A stretch of DNA of 64,000 nt. It comes from Symbiodinium natans. Its lineage: Eukaryota > Sar > Dinophyceae > Suessiales > Symbiodiniaceae. The notes under the pieces are model-generated. The model did no database searches. It saw only the letters and a program-made list of their open reading frames with translations, and was not told where the DNA came from. This document shows, one piece after another, positions 31,545 to 41,999 of the stretch (position 1 is its first letter; each line of letters opens with the position of its first letter). The position numbers and the translations under genes are program-made. The stretch spans positions 26,001 to 90,000 of the forward strand of contig CAJNDS010002438.1 of the NCBI GenBank assembly GCA_905221605.1, read 5' to 3'.

Positions 31545-32188
31545 CGCGTCGTGTTCGTTCCATTGTTATACAGATATTACAGATACTTAAGGCATGTTGC
31601 AGTTGCTGCGCCACATGGCGACCGTCGACTGCTTTGATCAATCCTGCGCTCAGCCAGCTTAGGCGAGTGCACCTCTTTGTGTGTCGATTCCCAAGCTTGG
31701 CATTGGCTTCACGGAATCAACTGTCGCTAAGACCAACAATGCTCACCTTCACAGCAACAACCCTAAACCCTAAACCCTAAACCCCAAACCCCAAAGAGGC
31801 CGGAAGCATTCATGCCAGGCTCGGCTACGTTCACGTGTGGTTAAGGCGAAGGTACCAGCATCTGTGGCGACATGGTGAAACCTACTAGGGTTTAGGGTTT
31901 AGGGTTTAGGCTACTCCAATAGTCCATGACTTTCCAATGGCCAGGATGTCCGTGACACATGATTACATCCCTATCCCTAAACCGTAAACCCTATAAACCC
32001 TAAACCTCATAAACCCTAAACCCTGAACCCGAAACCCTAAACCATATAAACCCTAAACCCTAAACCGATACTTACAAACATGCAGCATTTGCTGTCGGCA
32101 CATTGCGGCCGACCTAGGTCGCCATGGCAGACGTTGGTGTGTGTGTGTGTGTGTGTGAATCTTTGGGGCCCACAGTCACGTTTGTGAA

Positions 32189-32299
32189 AGCTGGGGGTTT
32201 ACGATACTAGCGGCACCTTCTTGGGGTCCTTATTATGAGGGAATCCTTTTTTGGGGGGTCTGGGTTAAGGGATCCCTTATCTTCGTAAACCCCCAGCTG
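32189..32299. mobile_element. Family A element with AGCTG target duplication
   Basis: GGGGTTTACGATACTAGCGG to CCTTATCTTCGTAAACCCC (32194-32294), flanked by AGCTG on both sides. Termini are near-perfect inverted repeats. Confidence 0.8.
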
Positions 32300-32387
32300 G
32301 GTTAAGAATGAAGAAGCGCTGCGATTCGCAGCTGCAGCGTTCATCGAATTGTGGATATACACGACCGTACTTCAGACAGCCTACACA

Positions 32388-35281
32388 GGGAATGTGCCCA
32401 ATGGAGTATCCATGCCTTGTCCGAAGCGAAGCCCTTGCATGATGTGCGTCTCTAGGGATCTCTGCTTCTGCAGGACATCTTTGACGCTGTATGCCAAGCT
32501 CGTAATGTCTGAGTTTGGTTCGTTCACCCGCGCCCAATTGCTGCCGGTCATCTCAAGCTGAACTCGCCCGTTGGCGAACCGGACCTTGCATCGGGAAACG
32601 CACGTCTCCTCAGTGGCCCAGTAACCCTATTACAATAAGGTGCCCCTTTTTTGGTTGGTTACTTTATAAGGGAACCCAGAACCAAAAAAAGGGTAAGTGG
32701 CCCAGTAGCCATATCACAATAAGGGCACCCTTTTTTTGGTTGGTGACTTTCTAAAGGGAACCCAGAACCAAACAAAAGGGGTAAAGGGTACCACTGGGCT
32801 AGCAAGTCTCAAAGATGAAGCGGTTGCGAACGCACGCGATGAACTCGCTCATGTCGGAGAGGTTCACCATGATGACTTTTGCATTGGGCATATTGGCCAT
32901 CATTCCAGCGGCCGCGGGTTGTAGCATGTTCAAAAGGCAAACAAGCAGCTCCAGTAAGCAAGTCAAGCCGATGGCTGGGTTACGCACTGCATTTGCCACA
33001 CAGTCTGGCAGGAACTCGAAGACAACTGCCATGTCTTCGATGCCATCAGCGAGGAAGTGTTGAAGCAAGGTAATCCGCTCGTTGGACCCAAGTGTGTGCC
33101 AGGCTTCCTCGAGGCAGCTTCGACTCACAAGTCGCCAGGGGGTCTCTTAACCGTCTAGCGCTCTCATTATTCTGTCGGTATAGGGTTTAGGGTCTAAGGT
33201 GTTATATTTTTGCACCCGCATAGCTGGGTTTAGGGACTGTCTCAGCCTTCCCCCCTCCCTTTCTCGTTTCGATCCTGCAGCTGCCGGTAGGCATTTCGAT
33301 CCTCCACACGTGCGAGGCAAGCCAGCCGCACCAAAACCAGATCCTCTGGGGTCAGGAACGGGACGTTCAGCACGTGGGCCCGAGCCTCGAGGTATCCTTG
33401 GAAGAGATCACACACGTCAAACGCTTCGAAGAAGGAGTTCTTTGAGTCGGAAGCCGCTTCTCACCACAGTCTAACCGTATGCGACCGCTGTTTCTCTACA
33501 GTCTACAGTATGCCGCATCGAAAAAAAGGGAAGAAAAAAAGGCTTGGGGCGGCAGGGCATCCCCAATAGATGCCGCAGGCTGAGGCCTCGAGAAGGTACT
33601 TGAGCATGCGGACGCCTTCGATGACACTTTCTGCGCGCCTTGCAGTCAGGAATTTCGAGCCCCGCCCTGCGTTGAGGCCACTCATGAAGCCAAGGAGGAA
33701 GAGGATATAGAAGCGTAGAACCTCGGAGCCATCCCGTTTCACATTCTCCTGGAGTTGGAGCACGTTGGCGGGCACCTACACTCCCCTTAGAACCTCAAAA
33801 AAAATACTATGTTCAATATCCTCTTGGGTTTTTATATAAACAAAAAATACAAAAAATGGCTCCCAAGGGGGATGTACGTAGGCACATTCTCGCCCTGCAG
33901 CATCTGCGCCAGGTTGAAGATTGAGTGCAAGTTCAAAGCGCCTGTGGCATACATCAAGCCCTCCTCACTCAAGGCTTGCACGGAGGGCACGACATTCTTG
34001 TAGTTGTCAATCAAGTAGAGCACCACGTTCTCTGGGCTTCTTTCATGCTTGGGCACTTGGTTTGAGACGATCTTGGACTTTCCCAGGGACCGGATTGCGA
34101 GGAGAACCAGCACCGCATGGATCTTCTCCTGGCGGCGTGTCCGACCGGCAAGAAAAACGAACCATCACTTGGAGTTTCATGGTACTTATTAACCAATTAT
34201 GACAGTACTTCCCACTTATAAGCGCCTCAAGTGCCCTAATATGGTGAAAAGTACAGTCATAAGTACAGTTATGATTGGATAACAAGTATACCATGAACCT
34301 CCAAGCAAGGTCTCAGGGGTTCAGGCTTGCAGTCCCTGGCTGTGCCCCCTTCTACTAACAGTCCTCAACAAGGATTTTAGTCCCCCCCCCCCCCTTGCCC
34401 CCCCCGGGCCCCCCCCGGGCCCCCCCCGGCCCACCCCCCCTCCCTAGTCTTATAGTCCCTATTTTAGGACTGCAAGTAAAATTGTGGAGGAACATCCGAA
34501 GACCTGAGCCATTTGCCATCCTGCCTTGGTGGGCCTGATCCAACTCACAATGTGCTGCAGCTGATCCCACTGGGATGGCAGAAGCTTTGCAGAGGGTGGC
34601 TGCACGTTGGTGAAGATGTCGTAGCGGTTGTGCACCAAGGCCAGGGTACCTGGAGAGAAGCTCAGCATGAAGCACACTTTAAGCCGTTTTTCCGCAGGGA
34701 AGGGACGCTTTAGAAGACTTAAGTGACTTGGGATGGTCGTTCCCCCGTATGCTAACAGCCCTTAAGGGATATTCATAGGGGGGTACTATAAATCCCTACT
34801 GAGGACTGTTAGTATTACGGGGAACATCCGAACCCTAAACCCTGAACCCTAAACGGGAACATTCCAAGGACTTGTGCTACCCGAGATGCAGATGCAGGAG
34901 GACTCGGCCCGATCTCTTTCCGCGCCCTGCTCGAAAAGCATGTGGGGGCCGTGGTCCGGCGAGATCTCCTAAACCACGGTTAGGGTTAGGGTTTCGGGTT
35001 TAGGGTTTAGGGTTTAGGGTTTCGGGTTCACTCGGCGCTCTCTCTGAGTCTGAGCAACTGAGTTTTGGGGTTTAGGGGTTAGGGTAAATTTCTGTTCCTT
35101 ATTGAGTGTAAGTACCCTTGAACATGTAAAATGCTACCCCCCCCCCCCCCCCCCCCCCCACGATGGCAAAGTCTCTGGGATGCTTGTCTGCAACTGCTCG
35201 GGAAGCTCAAATTCATTGAGCCTGGGCAGGGCAAAGGAGAAAACAAACAAACAAACAAAAACAAACAAACAAACAAACAAA

Positions 35282-35316
<35 letters not shown>

Positions 35317-36508
35317 GGGTTCAAGGTTTATAGCGTTTCGGGTTTAGGGCTGGTTTAGACTTTTTTGGGGTTCCAGGTTTCTGAGAAGCCCGAGGAGCTT
35401 GTTTGGCCAGCCAGTCTCGATCAACCACTGTAGCTCCGTGCCGCAACCCGCCTTTTCCGGAGGTGCGCCCTCGTTGTTCCCGAGACTCGTGTCCATTCCA
35501 ACCATGGGCATCAGCTGGGATGAATCCGATCTGCGCGTGTGCACGGGAGTGTGCACGGAACTTGGGACAATATGTGAGAGGTCAATGTTTTCGAGTCGGG
35601 TCTCCTGGTCAGGGTACATGTCCTGATATATCCTTACTTCTCCAATAAGCAAGGGGAAAAAAGGTTGTAGACTTTGTCTTTCCTACCAAATAAGGAAACC
35701 CAAAAGTTTAAAGTTCAACTCCCCCAAACCCTAAACCCTAAACCCCTGATAACCCCTGATAACCCCTGATAACCCCTAATAACCCCTAATAACCCCTAAT
35801 AACCCCTAATAACACCTAAACGCTAAACCCAAAAAGTTTAACAAGTTCAACTCTTGGCCAAGTGTCTGGGTTTTCTTGCAGCACTTCTCGGAGAGAGCGC
35901 TTTGGACTTTGAGCGAGGCTCTGCCACCAATCCTGACGAGTGGACATTTACATAGGGTTTAGGGTTTCGGCGGGTAACAGGGTTTCAGGGTTCAGGTTTG
36001 GGTTTAGGGTTTAGGGTTTAGGGTTTAGGGTTTAGGGTTTAGGGTTTAGGGTTTAGGGTTTAGGGTTTAGGGTTTAGGGTTTAGGGTTTATGGTTTAGGT
36101 TTAGGGTTTAGGGTTTAGGGTTTAGGGTTTAGGGTTTAGGGTTTAGGGTTTAGGGTTTAGGGTTTAGGGTTTAGGGTTTAGGGTTCAGGGTTTAGGGTTT
36201 AGGGTTTAGGGTTTAGGGTCACCACAGAAACAGACAGGCGTGCAGCAAAGTCACTTCTTGACTGCCATGGTGAACTCTTTGGCGTACTCGAAGAACATTG
36301 CCGCACAACTGGGTGCGTTTTGTAAGCACTTCACCAAGCTGTCACCGTCGAGCGTGAACCTTACACAACATGCGTCCTACAGTCGTATTCGCAGCCTATG
36401 GGGCACCCTCTGTACAGACAAGTTTGCCCGTTTATTCAGGGTGCGGGAACTCTTTTGGGGGAGGGGGGGGGGTCCGGTGGAGAATTTCTTTGTTTTTGCG
36501 GCGGGGGG

Positions 36509-36541
<33 letters not shown>

Positions 36542-36684
36542 GAGGGGCGTCGAACAGAAATTGTGACAATGTCCTTCACAGACCTATAGGCCTAGGGGCA
36601 TCTCTGCGAAGGTCCTTGCCATCAACGAGGACTGATGCGCGAGAGCATCCACGTAGAGGCTGAGCTCTTCTAAGAAGTTCACGC
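32388..36684 (-). CDS. Large multi-exon gene, helical protein of unknown function
   Basis: At least ten exons in sense order. 36684 to about 36595: GVNFLEELSLYVDALAHQSS. About 36370-36245: SLVKCLQNAPSCAAMFFEYA. About 35950-35860: DWWQSLAQSPKRSLREVLQE. About 35625-35390: DMYPDQETRLENIDLSHIVP to TELQWLIETGWPNKLLGLLR. About 34680-34500: SPGTLALVHNRYDIFTNVQP. About 34127-33890: EKIHAVLVLLAIRSLGKSK to LMYATGALNLHSIFNLAQML. About 33775-33535: GSEVLRFYILFLLGFMSGLN. About 33466-33250: SFFEAFDVCDLFQGYLEARA, LTPEDLVLVRLACLARVEDR. About 33128-32811: NERITLLQHFLADGIEDMAV, LTCLLELLVCLLNMLQ. 32608 to about 32390: ETCVSRCKVRFANGRVQLEM. The composition suggests stacked helices like ARM/HEAT proteins, but I cannot name the family. 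The last two exons join exactly across an element C intron. Both ends of the gene are open. Confidence 0.65.
32609..32810 (-). mobile_element. Tandem family C elements forming an intron
   Basis: Two C elements share a GTGGCCCAGTAGCC junction near 32696-32710. In sense the exon ...RFIF ends at 32811, then GAGACTTGCT-AGCCCAGTGG starts the insertion, and TACTGGGCCACTGAG ends it before GAGACGTGCGTT. The 9-bp GAGACKTGC is present on both sides (32810-32802 and 32608-32600), and the frame is restored exactly if one copy is removed. Confidence 0.75.
33185..33245. repeat. Short TTTAGGG array with CACCCGCATAGCTGG motif
   Basis: Located in the intron between two exons of the large gene; one more case of array plus motif inside an intron. 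Confidence 0.6.
34168..34498. mobile_element. Family E element and a decayed family B element in one intron
   Basis: 34168-34305 is family E (CTTGGAGTTTCATGGTACTT to ATACCATGAACCTCCAAG). About 34345-34498 is a B copy with an expanded C-rich centre (ACTAACAGTCCT to GAGGAACATCCGAA). Both lie between exons of the large gene. Confidence 0.75.
34728..34860. mobile_element. Family B element followed by CCCTAAA units
   Basis: TTGGGATGGTCGTTCCCCCG to GGGGAACATCCGAA with a GGTACTATAAATCCC core; short telomeric units abut its right end. Confidence 0.75.
34980..35345. repeat. TTTAGGG array, poly-C and (AAAC)n(CA)n compound repeat
   Basis: Array at 34980-35025 followed by GGCGCTCTCTCTGAGTCTGA; a C run of about 23 at 35136-35159; (AAAC)n then (CA)n at about 35243-35314. 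Confidence 0.85.
35632..35866. mobile_element. Family D element split by a telomeric-type array
   Basis: The left part (CTTACTTCTCCAATAAGC to AAAGTTCAACT) and right part (ACCCAAAAAGTTTAACAAG to CTCTTGGCCAAGTG) are separated by CCCTAAA units and about seven copies of a 10-bp CCCCTRATAA unit. The stretch ACCCAAAAGTTTAAAGTTC is present on both sides (35698-35720 and 35827-35852), i.e. duplicated. Confidence 0.8.
35945..36220 (+). repeat. Long TTTAGGG array
   Basis: About 31 units from 35995 to 36219 with occasional TTTATGG and TTCAGGG variants. It lies in an intron of the large gene. Confidence 0.97.
36430..36545. repeat. Poly-G tract
   Basis: Nearly uninterrupted G of about 35 bases after GGCGGGGGGC, within an intron. 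Confidence 0.9.
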
Positions 36685-37161
36685 CTGGCTGGCAGGCAAG
36701 GGCAGGAACCAGCATAGTCAGGGAAAAGTGGCCAGTCAATGTAGCAGAGGCCAACAAAAGCTACGAGCACAGTACGCAGCAGGATCATGGGCGCTTCACC
36801 GCTGGCAGAAGTCATCAGGGAGCACCGGACTTCTCCGCTGGCAGCCCGGAACGAAACTGACTCAACTGCCCGGTTCGCACGCATGTATGCGATATGTGTG
36901 CATGCAGGCGTGCACTCGGCGTGGATGAATGCAAGCCAGGAGGTTGAGCGCAGGAGCACGCAGGCAAACACGCACGGGCGTGCAAGCATGCCAGCAAGCG
37001 AACAGGATCCATGTGCGTAGGTCAGGCTCCAGCTTGCATGTCATGCACGCATGGGGAGCTGAAGCAGGCGCGCACGCAGGCAAGAAGTGTGCACTGGAGC
37101 ACAATCACGCACTTGCACGCGTAACACGGCAGATTGTACTATGTTTGCTGCTAGAGTGAAC

Positions 37162-39485
37162 TTAACTGAAGCCTAGCTGGCTGAGTTCGATATAGAACCT
37201 GTAGTTGCATAGCAGCATTCGGCAACATAAGCCACCTACATTGACATACGTTGATCTGGACCCCAAGCCTGAAAAGTCAGTGACCTCGCCGGTCCCATCA
37301 TAGCCCTCGATATGGCTGTACTCTCCCGTGACCGTGATGAAGAGCGAGGTGGAGAGGCCACCAGCTACGAAGACTTCTTCACGATTCTCACACACGACCT
37401 TGCGGAGCACCACGCAAATGCTCGAAAAGACTTCTGGCCAAAGCTGCGAGGTCAAGTCAAAGATGGGAACGAACTTGATGAATCGAGCCCTTTGGTTCAC
37501 GGAGAGCTCCGTCTGCAAAGTGTGCGAAATCAGGCTTGGGTCGAAGGTTGTGGGCATCATCTTGTCAAGCTTGTACTCAGCAAACTTCATGACACGCGAC
37601 ACGAGCTCGAAAGACGCATCCTGGCTCTGCAAATACTGGCGTAGATCACAGCGCTGTTTGGACTTTGCCTCATTCATGCTGCGGAGCTCCACGATGGTCC
37701 CAGAGATCTTTGAGATGGCACCACCAATCACAACAAAGCAGAAGATACTGGTCAGAATATCAAACAAGCGCTCCTCCGCGCTATCCGGTGCCATGACAGG
37801 TGGCGATGGGGCGTCCATGACGTAGCGAAAGGCATGCAAGTACTTCAGCCATGGATCCAAGTTCGGTACTGGGCCCGGCTCTGCATTTTCCAGGGCCGCA
37901 AGCGCCAGCCAGTTATCAGTACGCTCGATGTAGACACCGAGGCCCACCCAAGTACAGGTCATCACATGAGCGATCAGGAGGATGGCCACCGTTGTATTGA
38001 TAATGGCCACGACCTTGGGGAAGTGAACCCAAAAGTTGGGGATATAGACCCTATACTACTATAATTCCGATTGAGTTACAATTAAATAAACATAGAAATA
38101 TAAATGCATAAAAAATATATATATATATATATATACGTATGAACCATGAACCCTAGTTTAGGGTGTTTTTTTGTTCCCAAGGCACCAGCATCAGCCACTG
38201 ACGCCCTGTGGAGGCGGCGATCTCTTGCATCAAGTCCTCCGCAAGAGGAACCCCTACAGCACCCAAGCCCACCGCATAGGGTTTAGGGTTTAGGGTTGAG
38301 GGTTGAGGGTTGTCACCTTCCCCCACCTCCCATACTCACACAGGACACGGCAGTTTAGCGGGTTAAGGGGAACAGCTTATGCGAATACTTACAGTTGCGA
38401 CGAATCGGGCCAAGCGGCATCAAAGCGTGCCATCTTCAACAAACGTAAGAGGCGAAATGCTCGAATGATGCCTTGGCTCTGAATTTCAAGTCCGTCCCGA
38501 GCCATAAAAAAAACTTCTTCGACTTTCTGGCGTGGTGGCACTGAAAGTACGTCTGCCTTCGAAACTTACGTGAGCCCCTTGTACCTTCCCCCTTTCTCTT
38601 TCATGCCGTATATTTGTATTAGTTAGCTGTGTTCTTTTCCCCCTGTAAAGGCCAGGCGGCGTGCAAACCGCAGCACCGTGAGGTCTGCTCCCCGATCCTC
38701 TGCCAAGACGTTGGCCAGGGTGACGTAGTCCAAGGCCACGACACTAACATCGAGCAGACACCTCACATTCACAGACTTTACTTCACTACTCGAACCAAAG
38801 TCACCTGCTTTGGCATGACTGTGGCAGGCAGTTCTTTCCTGGTTCCTGGCCATGCAGTGCGCGCCTAGGCGCATGCAACAGTCATTCCGAGATCCTGCTT
38901 GAACACACAAGTTGGGGCCCCCTTTACATGCATAGCAGCTAAGCGGCCATGTCTTCACGTAGTGCTTCACAACTGCCGCTCGATCGAAGACCAAGGAACC
39001 CTTCTCGAAAAAAGCCGTGTTCACGTTCCTGAATTGTGCTTTAAACCCTTTGACAATTATTCATGAATAGTTTCCCTTATAAGGAAGGAAGGAATATTCA
39101 AAAATGTCCCAAACACACAACCCAGATTCATAAAGATGTCGATCGTCCAGAAGCCCACGCTAATGACGAAATCGAGAAATAGGAACAAACTGCCGGCATC
39201 TTGAGTATCGGAGCCCCAGTTGAATGCCAACGAAAGTGGCAGAAGGATCGTGTCAACGATCAGGAGAAAGAGGCCACAAAGATCCCAAAACACCCGAATC
39301 TTGCCCAAAGGGTGGAACAAGCGTCTACTCCCTGGCAGCTCGGGCTCGGAAACAAAGGACGGAGAAAGCTTGACCCCCTTCAAGGAAGGTGTCCGGTGGT
39401 GCTCGGATAGTGCCAGCCTCAGTATGTCTAAGTGTACCATCACAGAGGTGAGCCCCCCAAATTTGGCTTTGGGGCTTTGGGGTTA
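37162..39485 (-). CDS. Six-transmembrane cation channel with CNBD-like C terminus
   Basis: A member of the voltage-gated/cyclic-nucleotide-gated channel superfamily. About 39485-39115: S1 (LFLLIVDTILLPLSLAF) and S2 (FLDFVISVGFWTIDIFMNLG). 39028 to about 38940, after TTCAG: NTAFFEKGSLVFDRAAVVKH, the S2-S3 loop. About 38760-38650: LLDVSVVALDYV (S3) and LTVLRFARRL. 38478-38393: IIRAFRLLRLLKMARFD, an S4 sensor, with donor GTAAGT. About 38020-37162: S5 (AIINTTVAILLIAHVMTCTW), pore loop, S6 (IFCFVVIGGAISKISGTI), C-linker, and a CNBD-like fold (EVFVAGGLSTSLFITVTGEY). The split codon GT+G joins the first two exons as LGCVNVNTAFF. The K+ filter GYG is absent: the loop reads FRYVMDAPSPPVMAP. The N terminus is not defined, and the C-terminal tail may splice further. 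Confidence 0.82.
38279..38312 (+). repeat. Short TTTAGGG/TTGAGGG array in a channel intron
   Basis: Lies between the S4 exon and the S5-pore exon; a (TA)n tract at 38118-38137 is in the same intron. Confidence 0.8.
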
Positions 39486-39604
39486 ATCGCTCGCGCTCGG
39501 CCAAGCCAGGTCAGGCACACCCTTTTGTTTGCCACCCGTCTAACTGAAGAGGAAATACTGTGTTCAAGTTACTTCAGGCACACCTTAGGGTTTAGGGTTT
39601 AGGG

Positions 39605-40480
39605 TTTAGGGCAAAAATGGTTGCTCAGGCTCCAGGAGACAGGGCCTCGGCCTGCATTGACAGCTGCATCCACCGATTGTGCAGTCTGACCTCTTTCGTG
39701 TTGCCAAGAAGTGTGGTAGTCTGCGTCAACGAACTCACGGTCCCCAATGGCCAATACCTTGACTGCTGCACTGGCAATAACTAAATAGTTGGACCTTAGT
39801 AGGGAGTTACGCCATTTTGCCTGCAGACGTGCGGTCAACAAACCAGCTTCGGAATCTGTATCGCCTGCGCAACACCGTGAAGTCGTCGACAAGGGCACCC
39901 TAAACCCTACACCCCAAGAAAATCGTGAGGCGATATAAGCCACCGGAAGAGCTCCAAACACCCTTATGTCACTTTCAGATACATGGGGGGGATTCCGACA
40001 ATAAGGGTACCCTTTTTTGGAGGTTCCCTGAAGGGGATTCGATGGGGTACGCAAGGGGTACCCCGAGTTTTTGAAAAACCCACATGGAAGCTGCGGTGGC
40101 GGACCACATCAGCGAACTTTGCAGACTGCTTGCGACCCCTTGGGCTGCGATTTGGGGCTCCAGTGGGCCCATGAGGGCAGTTGTCGTGCAGCGCAGGACA
40201 GTTTCCCAAACTCCGCGTGATGTAGCTCAATGCAACCGAATAACTCGTTGGCTCGTTTCCGAATTTCCATCTTACTGCACACAGTGTGCAGGATCCCCAG
40301 ACATCGTACATTTCAGTAATTCGCACAGCAATTCTGTCCCACCTTCCCCATAAACCCTCTTTGACACAAAGATAGGCAGCCCCAATCAAGCCCCTGACAA
40401 AGAAGTGTGTTTGGCGAGAAAACGCTCGGTTGCCAAACCCTATACCACTCTTCCGCTCAGCCCTGTCAGACCCGCTGCCA
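39605..40480 (-). CDS. Multi-exon gene fragment interrupted by a family A intron
   Basis: Upstream exon (about 40180-40084): PLEPQIAAQGVASSLQSSLM then WSATAAS. Intron 40083-39972 is a family A element. Next exon from 39971: DIRVFGALPVAYIASRFSW. The split codon AT+T restores the frame. A further open stretch at about 39880-39610 reads LQAKWRNSLLRSNYLVIASA and GDREFVDADYHTSWQHERG. A family could not be assigned. A CCCTAAA fragment lies at 39898-39912 and a TTTAGGG array at 39588-39613. Confidence 0.5.
39972..40086 (-). mobile_element. Family A element acting as an intron
   Basis: Element 39986-40081 is flanked by ACATG (39981-39985 and 40082-40086; CATGT in sense). In sense the donor is CAT|GTGGGT, so the GT comes from the duplicated target. 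The acceptor is CTGAAAG at 39972, shortly after the second copy. The exons join in frame. Confidence 0.65.
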
Positions 40481-40679
40481 GCCAGCACTGGCTTCGAACT
40501 TCTTCTGCCGGTGCTCGATCAGCCTGGGCTCAACATTGATGGTGTTTAGGCCTTGAAAGGGTTTCGGGTTGTGGGGGCTTTGATGCTCACGCTTGCACAA
40601 CGGGTGGCGCAGTTTAGCGGCTAAGGGAATGGGTGGTTTAGGGCGATAGGGTTGAGAAGCATCCAAACTCTGACAGAAA

Positions 40680-41600
40680 GCGCCCCGGTTATGAGCGACC
40701 GAACGTGCTCACTTCGTTCACACTCTTTTAATACTACGAAGAGAATGTAATGAACGAAGTAAGAACGAAGAGAGCACAAAGAACTATTTTGGGAGCGTGT
40801 TTCGACCGCGCATATAATATAAGTATTAAAGGAGCGATCGAAATAAGCCCCTCAAAATAAGCCTGATAATCATACGAATTTCGTGTTCACGCGCGAACGA
40901 ATGTTGCAAGTACACGCACTATGTTCTTTTTCCTTTTACTTTTCCCCCTGTAATGCTGTAGGTAAAAGCCCCATTATGATATAAGTCTTTTAGAGGGGCT
41001 TTTAACACAGCATGACAGGGCCCTTAATTAATATATTTCGGGTGTCATAATGGTCTTTTCGCCCTTATACGCCCGTACTATATTATTAAGGGGGGAAAAG
41101 GGCACGAACACAATATTATTATTATTATCGCGCGTTCCTTGCATTATAATAATACTATGGTGTTCATGCGTACGTTCATGCACACGGGTTAATAATATAA
41201 TAATGCGCAATTTTAATATAAAATGTAAACTTGTGCACGATTTTATTATTCAAATGTGTAGCGCGTATTAATATTACTACTAGCCCGTACAGTTCGTTCA
41301 TTTGCTTCTTTTCACGCTTTGTTCTCCTAGTCCGCGGTCCACTTGCAGGGTCAGCGTCGGTAGCATCGATGAAGGATTCATGTGCTACTCTCTCCCTCAC
41401 TCACCGCCTTCCTCGCGACTTTTTGCGCCCTAAACCCTTCTTTCCATTTGCCCTAAACCCCTGAACCTCGCCAACTCAATGCTCCATTGAAATGAGATGT
41501 TGAGCTGTTCCTCCCGCAAAAAAAAGAGACAGTTCTCACGCAAGAAGAACCCCCGAGGATCTGCAATGATGCTATAACCTTTAATCGATGCACCAGGACC
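40680..41600. other. AT-rich stretch without a recognisable gene
   Basis: Repeated ACGAAGTAAGAACGAA- and AATATTATTATTATT-like words. Short ORFs on both strands lack codon bias. Confidence 0.5.
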
Positions 41601-41621
41601 TCACTCCTAGCATCGGCCAGC

Positions 41622-41790
41622 AAGTTTAGGGTTTAGGGTTTAGGGTTTAGGGTTTAGGGTTTAGGGTTTAGGGTTTAGGGTTTAGGGTTTAGGGCTTGGG
41701 GGTTTAGGGCTTGGGGGCTTGAGTTTGCTGTCAGCGGGGCTGTTGGGGGTTGATGGAAGTGGGTTTAGGGTTTAGGGTTTAGGGTGTAAC
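41622..41790 (+). repeat. TTTAGGG array
   Basis: About ten units at 41622-41695, then decayed copies, then a second short array at 41762-41785. Confidence 0.95.
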
Positions 41791-41999
41791 GCCAAGAAGG
41801 AATCCGAAGCCAAAGCAACGCTGCGGGCTCTTGCACGCGTCTCGACTCGTCGTAGCTGGTGGTACGACGCCGATTACTCCGTTCGCATCTGGGAGGGAGT
41901 GCGCAGGTTTGTGCTGCTTGGTTGGATTATGCTCTCTTGTTCTGACGCATTGGTATCCGGGCACGGCCTTCATGCTGTGGAAATAGACAGGGAAAGAGC

